DNA of 7,686 bases from Chloroflexota bacterium (lineage in GTDB: Bacteria > Chloroflexota > Dehalococcoidia > GIF9 > AB-539-J10), in the NCBI GenBank assembly GCA_030670425.1, contig DAOVBS010000021.1, positions 1 to 7,686 on the forward strand. Reading direction: 5' to 3'. The notes beneath the pieces were generated by a model. The model ran no database searches and was not told where the DNA came from. It worked only from the letters and a program-made list of their open reading frames with translations. A program made the position numbers and the translations under genes. Positions 1 to 7,673 of the stretch are shown here, one piece after another (within the stretch, counting starts at the first letter, position 1; each line of letters starts with the position of its first letter).

Positions 1-708
1 AAACACCGCAAGCTCACGCCATCGAACCGCGAAAGGTGCTTCTGGGCCAGGGGCGATGGAACGACTCTCCGGGTATACGATACGCAAGTCGGCAGAGTAG
101 GCGGGCTCATCTGCTACGAACATCTCCAGCCACTGTGGAAATACATGCTCGGCTGCCAGGGAGAACAGATACACTGCGCCTGCTGGCCGGGATGGCCAAG
201 CTTTCCCAACGGAAGAAGCAACAAATCCATCATTGATGTGGCCTCACGAGCGTACGCCCTGGAGAACCAGTGCTTCGTAGTGCTGTCTTCGATCTATGCA
301 GCACCGGAGCTGGCAGCCAAAGCTAATCTGGGAAACGCCAGCTGGACCTTCTTCGGCGGAAGCGGCATCATCAACCCGGAAGGCGAATACATATCCGGCC
401 CGGTCTACGACAGAGAGACGATTGTCTACGGAGAAATAGACCTGGAGCAGATCGTGCTGAGAAAGGCTGCCGTCGACGTGAGCGGCAAGGACAACCGGTG
501 GGATATCATGCGTGTCGAGACAAACGCGCAACCTTATGTGCCATTCACCGGCACATTCGGCACCCGATTATGGGAGGAAATGCAGGGTGAGCCGTCCCCT
601 CAGGCCGACGACCGCAAAGCCGAGATTCCAGAGCTCCTGGCCAGGATAAGAGAACTCGAGCGAAAGACCGGGCTTGCCAGAGAGAACCCAGCCCTCGAGA
701 ACGACTAG
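1..708 (+). CDS. Nitrilase-family carbon-nitrogen hydrolase, 3' part (5' end outside window)
   Basis: The reading frame is open from base 1, so this is the C-terminal 235 codons of a longer gene; the ATG at 145 is an internal Met, not the start. Seen in the sequence: KHRKLTPS at codons 1-8, which carries the nitrilase catalytic Lys (codon 4), then RERCFWARGDGT, then GLICYEH with the catalytic Cys at codon 38 (112-114). The family's catalytic Glu would lie upstream of the window. The later stretches EQIHCACWPG, SRAYALENQCFVV and GEIDLEQIVLRKAAVD match the layout of true nitrilases (Rhodococcus/plant type), which hydrolyse nitriles to carboxylate and ammonia in the cytoplasm, better than N-carbamoylputrescine amidohydrolase, despite the polyamine genes next door. 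Oddities: CYEH replaces the usual CWE(N/H), and GKDNRWD stands where GHYSRPD is common. The C-terminal tail is charged and probably helical. Substrate cannot be deduced. Stop TAG at 706-708. Confidence 0.85.
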   Translation, partial: KHRKLTPSNRERCFWARGDGTTLRVYDTQVGRVGGLICYEHLQPLWKYMLGCQGEQIHCACWPGWPSFPNGRSNKSIIDVASRAYALENQCFVVLSSIYAAPELAAKANLGNASWTFFGGSGIINPEGEYISGPVYDRETIVYGEIDLEQIVLRKAAVDVSGKDNRWDIMRVETNAQPYVPFTGTFGTRLWEEMQGEPSPQADDRKAEIPELLARIRELERKTGLARENPALEND

Positions 709-803
709 CTCACCTGCCCGCAAGTCCTGCCGCAGCCCCGATATCCTGCCACCAAGGCCGCAATCGGTGCCCGACCCACCCCCTTCCTTCTAGCAGCAGA
801 GCC

Positions 804-832
804 TTGACCCTAAGGGGCGCAGAATATAAAAT
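804..832 (+). promoter_or_regulatory. Predicted sigma70-type promoter of speD-speE
   Basis: TTGACC at 804-809 and TAAAAT at 827-832 are separated by exactly 17 bases. An overlapping TATAAA at 825-830 is a less well spaced alternative -10. Transcription would begin near 839, giving a leader of about 53 bases before the speD TTG start. The 709-803 stretch upstream holds no gene and no convincing terminator hairpin. A small odd palindrome, CCCT-A-AGGG (808-816), overlaps the -35 edge and may be chance. Confidence 0.55.
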
Positions 833-875
833 CTACTTGCCGCCCAAAGAACCCCGATGCCGGACACAATTTCTG

Positions 876-882
876 AAGGAGG
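876..882 (+). promoter_or_regulatory. Strong Shine-Dalgarno sequence of speD
   Basis: AAGGAGG at 876-882 lies 9 bases before the TTG at 892. It fixes the TTG as the start, because the next upstream in-frame triplets run into TGA at 874-876 without an ATG or GTG. It also lies 4 bases before an out-of-frame ATG at 887, which opens a five-codon mini-ORF. Confidence 0.75.
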
Positions 883-891
883 GAAGATGAT

Positions 892-1269
892 TTGTATGCA
901 CTAGGAAGACATCTGCTGCTGGAACTGAAGGACTGTAACGAAGAACTGCTGGATGACCTGGACTTCATAAGAGAATGCCTCAATGAAGCTGCCGTTAGGT
1001 GTGGGGCTAGCGTGGTGGGCGAATCCTTCTATCATTTCTCTCCCCGTGGGGTAAGCGGCGTGGTTAACATCGCGGAGTCGCATATCTCCATCCATACCTG
1101 GCCCGAATACGGATACGCTGCCGTCGACGTATTCACCTGCGGAGATACGGTGACCCCTGAAGAAGCCGCCAAGACCATAGCAGACAGGCTGGAAGCTGGG
1201 AATCATTCCCTGATTGAGCTGCGGAGGGGAATGCTGGAGGAGAGCCAGGTCAGCAGCGGGACGAAATGA
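892..1269 (+). CDS. speD: S-adenosylmethionine decarboxylase proenzyme, class 1b (Thermotoga type)
   Basis: Decarboxylates S-adenosylmethionine, supplying the aminopropyl donor for polyamine synthesis. The 125-residue product belongs to the short bacterial/archaeal pyruvoyl-dependent type. The proenzyme cuts itself between Glu62 and Ser63 (AESHISIHTWPEYGY, with E62 and S63), and Ser63 becomes the pyruvoyl group. His68 and Cys83 (VFTCGD), known processing and catalytic residues in the Thermotoga maritima enzyme, and Ser55 (GVSGVV) are present at the same numbers. That agreement supports the TTG start at 892, since counting from it puts the cleavage site at 62/63. Chains after processing would be 1-62 and 63-125. 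The gene overlaps speE by four bases (ATGA at 1266-1269), indicating translational coupling in a two-gene operon. The weak TTG start and competing upstream ATG may keep translation low. Confidence 0.95.
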   Translation: MYALGRHLLLELKDCNEELLDDLDFIRECLNEAAVRCGASVVGESFYHFSPRGVSGVVNIAESHISIHTWPEYGYAAVDVFTCGDTVTPEEAAKTIADRLEAGNHSLIELRRGMLEESQVSSGTK

Positions 1270-2189
1270 GCGAAGACGACCCGCACAAACACAAGTGGTT
1301 TCATGACCACCTTACCCCCGATCTCACCCTGTTGCACAGCATCAGAGAGGTGACATATTCCGGGCAGAGCAAGTTCCAGTCCATAGACATAATCAACACC
1401 AACAGTTTCGGCGTCTGTCTAGTTCTCGACGGAAAGATTCAATCCAGCGAGCACGATGAGTTCATCTACCACGAAGCCCTGGTGCATCCTGCCATGCTCA
1501 CCCACCCCGAGCCGGCGAAGGTGTTTATCGCCGGCGGGGGAGAGGGCGCAACCCTGAGAGAGGTTCTGGCACACAGGTCGGTGAAACAGGTGACCATGGT
1601 TGACCTTGACAGGGAAGTGGTGGATGTCTGCCGCCGATTCCTGCCCTCATTTCACCAGGACTCCTTTGACGACCCCCGTCTAGAGCTTCAGTTCGCGGAC
1701 GCCAGGGACTTCCTGGAGAAGAATAAGGACAGCTTTGACGTTATTATTCTTGACCTGCCCGACCCCATAGCTGAAGGGCCGGCCAGCTTGCTATACACCC
1801 GGGAGTTCTACCACCTGGTCAAGCAGAGGCTTGACCCTGAAGGCATCATGTCCGTGCAGGCTGAACCAGCCAGCTACCATGACTTGCAGGAGTTTGCCGC
1901 CATCGCCAATACCCTGAAAAGCGTTTTCCCCGTAGTCCGTGTCTATCAAACACACATACCTTCGTTCGCCAGCATGTGGGGATTCATCACCGCCTCTGCG
2001 AAACTGGATCCCGCGGGACTGGCAGCCGAGGAAATTGACAGTCGCATCGCAGCAAGGCTGTCAAGAGAGCTCAAGTCATACGATGGCTACACCCACGTAG
2101 CTATGTTCAACATCCCCAAACACATCCGGCAACGGATGGCCGCAACAGAAAGAGTCAGCACCGACCAAGCCCCGATCTCCGCCTACTAG
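1266..2189 (+). CDS. speE: Polyamine aminopropyltransferase, thermospermine-synthase (ACL5)-like
   Basis: Transfers the aminopropyl group of decarboxylated S-adenosylmethionine to an amine acceptor; cytoplasmic. The 307-residue protein has the family's short N-terminal beta domain (to about residue 60) and a Rossmann methyltransferase-like domain. Motifs: DEFIYHEALVHP (64-75), nucleotide-binding GGGEG (90-94) followed by LREV, an acidic ribose contact in MVDLD (111-115), and the active-site strand DLPDP (163-167) followed by GPASLLYTREFY. Classical spermidine synthases usually have GGGDG and DS(T/S)DP. The GGGEG, CRRFL (122-126), DLxDP, GP..LYT.xFY and HIPSFASMWG (230-239) pattern is that of ACL5/thermospermine synthases. 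The acceptor (spermidine, putrescine or agmatine) is therefore uncertain. The start ATG overlaps the speD stop; translation is probably coupled. No terminator is visible after the TAG stop. Confidence 0.93.
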   Translation: MSEDDPHKHKWFHDHLTPDLTLLHSIREVTYSGQSKFQSIDIINTNSFGVCLVLDGKIQSSEHDEFIYHEALVHPAMLTHPEPAKVFIAGGGEGATLREVLAHRSVKQVTMVDLDREVVDVCRRFLPSFHQDSFDDPRLELQFADARDFLEKNKDSFDVIILDLPDPIAEGPASLLYTREFYHLVKQRLDPEGIMSVQAEPASYHDLQEFAAIANTLKSVFPVVRVYQTHIPSFASMWGFITASAKLDPAGLAAEEIDSRIAARLSRELKSYDGYTHVAMFNIPKHIRQRMAATERVSTDQAPISAY

Positions 2190-2206
2190 ATAGCCGGGCT
2201 CGCTTC

Positions 2207-2219
2207 GGAACACTGTTCC
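2207..2219 (+). promoter_or_regulatory. Inverted repeat GGAACA-C-TGTTCC in uvrD promoter; possible operator
   Basis: Two perfect 6-base arms flank a single base, lying between the -35 region and the -10 of the uvrD promoter, where a bound repressor would block RNA polymerase. It contains GAAC-N3-GTTC. The Gram-positive-type LexA SOS box, also known from Dehalococcoides, is GAAC-N4-GTTC, so this is one base short of that consensus. The dyad is seen directly; a LexA role is inference. Confidence 0.4.
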
Positions 2220-2222
2220 CCG

Positions 2223-2231
2223 TGCTATAAT
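2223..2231 (+). promoter_or_regulatory. Extended -10 promoter element of uvrD/pcrA
   Basis: TGC-TATAAT: a perfect -10 hexamer at 2226-2231 with the upstream TGN that typifies extended -10 promoters. The -35 position (about 2203-2209) is a poor match, as often seen with extended -10 elements. Transcription would start near 2238, only about 8 bases before the ATG at 2246, and no Shine-Dalgarno sequence precedes that ATG. Confidence 0.55.
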
Positions 2232-2245
2232 TCCATCGAACCCTC

Positions 2246-4402
<2,157 letters not shown>

Positions 4403-4420
4403 GATTCCCCTGGCAAAGCA

Positions 4421-4449
4421 TTGACAGGATACACGCAAGCGTGTAAAAT
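4421..4449 (+). promoter_or_regulatory. Predicted promoter of mutL, giving a leaderless mRNA
   Basis: A consensus -35 TTGACA (4421-4426) and TAAAAT -10 (4444-4449) are separated by exactly 17 bases. The -10 ends only 9 bases before the mutL ATG (4459), so transcription would begin at about 4456-4457, leaving two or three bases of leader. No Shine-Dalgarno sequence precedes the ATG, which is consistent with leaderless translation. Confidence 0.6.
4430..4445 (+). promoter_or_regulatory. 16-base palindrome TACACGC-AA-GCGTGTA inside mutL promoter; possible operator
   Basis: Two perfect 7-base arms with a 2-base centre fill the spacer between the -35 and -10 elements and overlap the first two bases of the -10. 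Position and symmetry are those expected of a dimeric repressor site. No known regulator consensus is recognised. As RNA it could form a hairpin, but no T-run follows, so it is not a convincing terminator for uvrD. Confidence 0.45.
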
Positions 4450-4458
4450 GATACTCAA

Positions 4459-5439
4459 ATGACCATCAGGGTTCTGGCACCTGAGCTAGTCTCCAAGATC
4501 GCTGCTGGAGAGGTGATCGAGAGGCCAGCGTCTGTAGCCAAGGAGCTGATTGAGAACGCGCTGGATGCCGGAGCCAGCCAGATCAGCATAGAGGCACAGG
4601 GCGGCGGGGTAGATCTGATCAGGGTAGCGGATAACGGAGGAGGAATCCCGGCATCAGAAGTGGAGCTTGCCTTCCGCAGACATGCCACAAGCAAGATCAG
4701 CAGTCTGGAGGAACTGGGGTCCATATGCAGCCTTGGCTTCCGGGGTGAAGCCCTGCCCTGCATCGCTGCCGTCGCCGAAGTGGAGGTCCTCACCAGGACA
4801 GGACCAGATGCCCTCGGCAGCTACCTGTGCTTGAGGAATGGCGAGGTGGCCCGGAGGGAGAGCCGTGCCAGACCCCAGGGCTGCACCGTCACGGTACGCC
4901 GGCTTTTTCGCCACGTTCCTGCCCGGCTCAAGTTTCTCAAGTCAGGAAACACGGAAAACAGCCATATCGCCAACGTAGTCAGCCAGTACGCCATGGCCTA
5001 TCCCGAGCTTAGATTCAGCCTCCTCCTTGACGGGCATGTCAGCCTGCGCACGCCGGGCAATGGACTGCTGCGCGATGTCATAAGCCAGACATACGGCCTG
5101 GATGTGGCCCAGGAGATGCTGGCCCTGGAGGGAGGCGAGGCAGCCATCAGGGTCAGCGGTCTGGTGAGCCCGCCTTCCCTGGCTCGCTCCAATCGCCGCT
5201 ATCTCAGCTTCTACATCAACCGGAGGTGGGTGCGCAGCCCCTTGCTCCTCAGGGCAGCCGAGGAGGCCTATCACGGCCTGCTTATGGAGGGGAGACATCC
5301 CATAGCGGTAATCAATGTGTCACTGCCTCCCGAGGAGATAGACGTCAATGTTCACCCCGCCAAAGCCGAGGTCAGGTTTTCCCGTGAACAGGCGGTTTTC
5401 TCCGCTGTGGCAGAGGCAGTGAAGGGAGCGCTACACTAG
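4459..5439 (+). CDS. mutL: DNA mismatch repair protein MutL, N-terminal ATPase half, ending at an in-frame TAG
   Basis: MutL couples mismatch recognition by MutS to strand removal. This 326-residue segment is the complete GHKL ATPase and transducer region. Visible motifs: KELIENALDAG with catalytic Glu29 and Mg-binding Asn33, DNGGGI (58-63), RHATSKI (74-80), GFRGEAL (93-99), PARLKFLKS (154-162), YINRRWVRSP (252-261) and DVNVHPAKAEVRF (295-307) with the ATP-contacting Lys302. Glu29, Asn33 and Asp58 fall at the E. coli numbers, supporting the ATG at 4459. One departure: LFRHVPAR (149-156) has His where the family usually has Asn. Translation stops at TAG (5437-5439) just after this domain; the same frame continues without another stop into the MutL C-terminal domain. 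Without read-through this half would lack the constitutive dimerisation domain. Full length with read-through would be 556 residues, slightly short for bacterial MutL. Confidence 0.93.
   Translation: MTIRVLAPELVSKIAAGEVIERPASVAKELIENALDAGASQISIEAQGGGVDLIRVADNGGGIPASEVELAFRRHATSKISSLEELGSICSLGFRGEALPCIAAVAEVEVLTRTGPDALGSYLCLRNGEVARRESRARPQGCTVTVRRLFRHVPARLKFLKSGNTENSHIANVVSQYAMAYPELRFSLLLDGHVSLRTPGNGLLRDVISQTYGLDVAQEMLALEGGEAAIRVSGLVSPPSLARSNRRYLSFYINRRWVRSPLLLRAAEEAYHGLLMEGRHPIAVINVSLPPEEIDVNVHPAKAEVRFSREQAVFSAVAEAVKGALH
5437..5439 (+). other. mutL: In-frame amber codon dividing mutL
   Basis: TAG follows GCG CTA CAC and is followed in the same frame by GCG CCT GTG GCT. One C-to-T change from CAG (Gln) would create it. 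It lies in the flexible, poorly conserved linker. TAG ends four other reading frames in this window (nitrilase, speE, the mutL C-terminal half and the minus-strand gene), so it acts as an ordinary stop here. Explanations are nonsense mutation, base-calling or assembly error, reinitiation to make a split protein, or partial read-through. Confidence 0.85.
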
Positions 5440-5445
5440 GCGCCT

Positions 5446-6129
5446 GTGGCTACCACAAAGGTCATGTCTTTCCCTGCCAGTTCATCCCAGCAGCAGAGCA
5501 CATGGGCAGTGAGGGAGAGAGAGACAACCTTTGTTGCTCCACTGCCTGCTCCCGGCCTGCCGGCTCTGCGAGTGATGGGACAACTTGCCAGCACATATAT
5601 CATTGGCGAAGGGCCTGAAGGTCTCTACCTGGTTGACCAGCACGCTGCACATGAGCGCGTCCTCTATGAAGAGATCCAAGCACAGTGGTCGCGCCACAAG
5701 ATCGAAGTGCAGGGATTGCTCCAGGCCACGACCATAGAACTCAGCCCAAGGGAAGAACAAATATGGCAGGCCAACAAGGAGAACCTGGCCCAGTTCGGTT
5801 TCGCCATTGAGCCCTTCGGCGGTCGTAGCTATTTGCTACGGTCGGTGCCCGCGGCGGTAGCCGGCACAGACATAGTTGAGGCGTTGAGAACATTGCTCGA
5901 GGCCATAGCAGGCACGGAGAATGGGACTCTCCAGGAGGAGAAGATAATCCAATCGCTGGCCTGCCACGCCGCCGTCAGGGCAGGACAGCGGCTGAGCAAT
6001 GGAGAGATGGCGGAACTGATGCAGCGACTGGAACAGGCCAAGCAACCGCGCACCTGCCCTCACGGCAGGCCCACCATGATTCACCTGAGTTCACGTCAAC
6101 TCGAGAAGGAGTTCGGCAGAACAGGCTAG
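5446..6129 (+). CDS. mutL: MutL C-terminal endonuclease and dimerisation half, downstream of the TAG
   Basis: Continues the mutL frame. Drawn from GTG 5446, seven bases after the stop, because it is the first possible start; an ATG at 5464 is an alternative. Neither has a well-spaced Shine-Dalgarno sequence, though GAAGGGAG at 5421-5428 could aid reinitiation. Residues from the GTG: a low-complexity linker (about 1-40), then GQLASTYI and LVDQHAAHERVLYEE with the metal-binding endonuclease motif DQHA(X)2E(X)4E (D64-E75), ACHAAVRAG (172-180), CPHGRPT (204-210) and a closing EFGRTG. These are the signatures of MutL proteins that nick DNA themselves, as in bacteria lacking MutH. The preserved motifs show that selection acted on this region until recently or still does. 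Whether it is made as a separate protein is unknown; it may be the tail of a disrupted gene. TAG stop at 6127-6129. Confidence 0.8.
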   Translation: MATTKVMSFPASSSQQQSTWAVRERETTFVAPLPAPGLPALRVMGQLASTYIIGEGPEGLYLVDQHAAHERVLYEEIQAQWSRHKIEVQGLLQATTIELSPREEQIWQANKENLAQFGFAIEPFGGRSYLLRSVPAAVAGTDIVEALRTLLEAIAGTENGTLQEEKIIQSLACHAAVRAGQRLSNGEMAELMQRLEQAKQPRTCPHGRPTMIHLSSRQLEKEFGRTG

Positions 6130-7562
6130 ACCTGGCCCCTTGAGGCCCTGAGCTCGTGGTAACGCATGAACCGGTCTATAGCCCTGGCAGCGCCATCCAT
6201 TGAGTGATAGGCGGCAATGCCAGCCTCATAGAACTTCTTCTGCGCTTCGAGCATCCATTGATGATGCCCGTCATAGACCGACATCTGTATCACCGCCACC
6301 ACGGGCTTGGCTGACACCTGGTGAGACTCGATGACATCCCGCGCAAGCGAGCCCCAGGTTTCCGTGTGCTGCTGGGCCGGCGGCGAGATCAAGCCCAGCG
6401 AGAAGTGGATTATGCTCAGGTCAGTGCCGTCATAACCATCCAGTAGCTTGAGAATGTCGGAATACCCCACCTTCCAGGCCTCGGCAGAAAGGTCTAGGGG
6501 ATTGTTCAGTATCGTCCCTGCCTCGTTTCCCAGCAGACTACCTAATTTCTCACCTATCTCCCGGGGAAAACGGGGCACCTTGAGTCCAGCGCTGACACAG
6601 GCATCGCTGGCCAGAACGGTGACTCCCCCACCTATGCCAAGAGCACCGACCCTTCTCCCCGAAGGCAACGGCAGATAGGAGAAAGTCACTGCCATGTCCA
6701 GTAGCTCCTCCAGGCTGCTCACCCTTATAGCGCCGACCTGCTGCAAGAACCCGTCCCACACCCTATCGGACCCCGCCAGAGCGCCGGTATGGGAACTCAC
6801 CGCTCTTGCTCCGGAGTCGGTAACCCCTGCCTTGAGCACCACGACCGGTTTGCAGTCAGCAGCTTTCCTCAACGCCCGCTTGAACCGTTGTCCATCTTTG
6901 GTCCCCTCGATGTAGGCCAGGATCACGCCTGTATCGGGATCGGAAGCCATGTACTCGAACAGATCGCTCTCGCTGAGATCACCGGCGTTGCCATAGGAGA
7001 CCACCTTGCTGAAGCGAATCCCCCGCAGGCCTCCCTCCCGAACCAGGTAGATGGCATTGCCTCCGCTCTGACAGATCAGGCCGACTCGGCCGCTCTCCCT
7101 GGCGGAGTCAGGGATAAAGGACAGGCCCGACTTGGGACAATACACCCCCATACAGTTGGGCCCAATCACCCGCATGCCGCTCTCTTTGGCTATAGCGCAG
7201 ATCTCCCTCTCGAGCTCCTCTCCCTCCTCACCGAACTCGGAGAAGCCGGAGGTGAAGAAATGTATGGCCTTCACTCCCTTGGCAGCGCAGTCCTTAACCA
7301 GTTCCAGCGCGCCAGTCACCGGGATCGACGAGATAACATAGTCAACCGACCCGGGAATCGCCCTGATGCCCCGGTATATCTTCAAGCCCCAGATTTCCCC
7401 GCCCTTTGGGTTCACCGGGTAGATGTTCCCCTGGAAACCGTTGTTCAACAGGGATCTAACATAGTTCGTCCCTCCAACCTGCGTCCTCTGCTTCTGGGTG
7501 GAGACGCCCACTACCGCCACCGATCTTGGGTTGAAGACTTCTTCTAGATCCGAGCTGTTCAT
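6126..7562 (-). CDS. Acyl-CoA synthetase (NDP-forming) alpha-subunit-type CoA-binding protein
   Basis: The 478-residue protein has the architecture of the alpha subunit of ADP-forming acetyl/acyl-CoA synthetases: an N-terminal CoA-binding Rossmann domain (FNPRSVAVVGVS, 10-21; YPVNPKGGEIWGLK, 48-61; GPNCMGVY, 134-141) and two succinyl-CoA-ligase-like domains (VGLICQSGG, 160-168; SHTGALAGSDRVWDGFLQQVG, 257-277; NNPLDLS, 353-359). His258 (6789-6791) in SHTG corresponds to the phosphohistidine that relays phosphate between acyl-phosphate and ADP. Such enzymes interconvert acyl-CoA and acid with ATP formation. They need an ATP-grasp beta part, which is not fused here and not seen in the window. 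The start is forced, because an in-frame TAA lies directly upstream of the ATG. Convergent with mutL, their stops sharing CTAG. Substrate is unknown; a non-catalytic or regulatory paralogue is possible. Confidence 0.88.
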   Translation of the reverse strand: MNSSDLEEVFNPRSVAVVGVSTQKQRTQVGGTNYVRSLLNNGFQGNIYPVNPKGGEIWGLKIYRGIRAIPGSVDYVISSIPVTGALELVKDCAAKGVKAIHFFTSGFSEFGEEGEELEREICAIAKESGMRVIGPNCMGVYCPKSGLSFIPDSARESGRVGLICQSGGNAIYLVREGGLRGIRFSKVVSYGNAGDLSESDLFEYMASDPDTGVILAYIEGTKDGQRFKRALRKAADCKPVVVLKAGVTDSGARAVSSHTGALAGSDRVWDGFLQQVGAIRVSSLEELLDMAVTFSYLPLPSGRRVGALGIGGGVTVLASDACVSAGLKVPRFPREIGEKLGSLLGNEAGTILNNPLDLSAEAWKVGYSDILKLLDGYDGTDLSIIHFSLGLISPPAQQHTETWGSLARDVIESHQVSAKPVVAVIQMSVYDGHHQWMLEAQKKFYEAGIAAYHSMDGAARAIDRFMRYHELRASRGQV

Positions 7563-7564
7563 TT

Positions 7565-7570
7565 ACCTCC
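7565..7570 (-). promoter_or_regulatory. Shine-Dalgarno sequence of the acyl-CoA synthetase alpha gene
   Basis: GGAGGT on the minus strand precedes the ATG (7562-7560). The GGAGG core is only three bases from the start codon, closer than usual. The in-frame TAA immediately before the ATG excludes an upstream start, so this site and start go together. Confidence 0.6.
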
Positions 7571-7673
7571 CTCTGTCCTGCCGTTTCCGGTCAAGCTGCG
7601 GGCAACAGCCCCATTCGAGACCCGACTCGGCGCCGGTTGCTGGGACTACCACAGCCTACCCCCAAAACCCGCT

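Noticed and set aside
36..236. Possible frameshift at the beginning of the nitrilase gene, suggested by an overlapping frame at 36-236
   Set aside because: The nitrilase frame is open from base 1 and carries the KHRKL and GLICYEH motifs without any shift; the other frame is a shadow.
1..708. Nitrilase as AguB (N-carbamoylputrescine amidohydrolase) feeding the adjacent polyamine genes
   Set aside because: The residues around the catalytic Cys and the EQIHCACWPG and DLEQIVL segments resemble true nitrilases; the AguB-type CWDQWFPE signature is absent, and a promoter separates it from speD.
735..765. CCGAT...ATCGG inverted repeat after the nitrilase gene as a terminator
   Set aside because: Only five base pairs around a long loop, and no T-run follows.
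4448..4462. Mini-ORF M-I-L-K overlapping the mutL start by ATGA
   Set aside because: Its ATG lies within the -10 element, so it would not be on the predicted mutL transcript, and it has no Shine-Dalgarno.
5437..5439. TAG read as pyrrolysine or another amino acid
   Set aside because: Four other reading frames in this window end at TAG at normal protein ends, no Pyl-enzyme context exists, and no downstream recoding structure is evident. Low-level read-through remains possible but unsupported.
6132..6152. GGCC-rich hairpin near the mutL and acyl-CoA synthetase gene ends as a bidirectional terminator
   Set aside because: Arms are only about four bases, no T-run is present on either strand, and it lies inside the minus-strand coding sequence.
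6789..7547. 252-codon open frame on the plus strand opposite the acyl-CoA synthetase gene
   Set aside because: It lies wholly antisense to a strongly supported gene, has no recognisable motif or ribosome binding site, and long antisense frames are common opposite GC-rich genes.
7589..7594. TTGACC on the minus strand as a -35 for the acyl-CoA synthetase gene
   Set aside because: At 17 bases downstream there is only the GGGAGG ribosome binding site, not a -10 hexamer.
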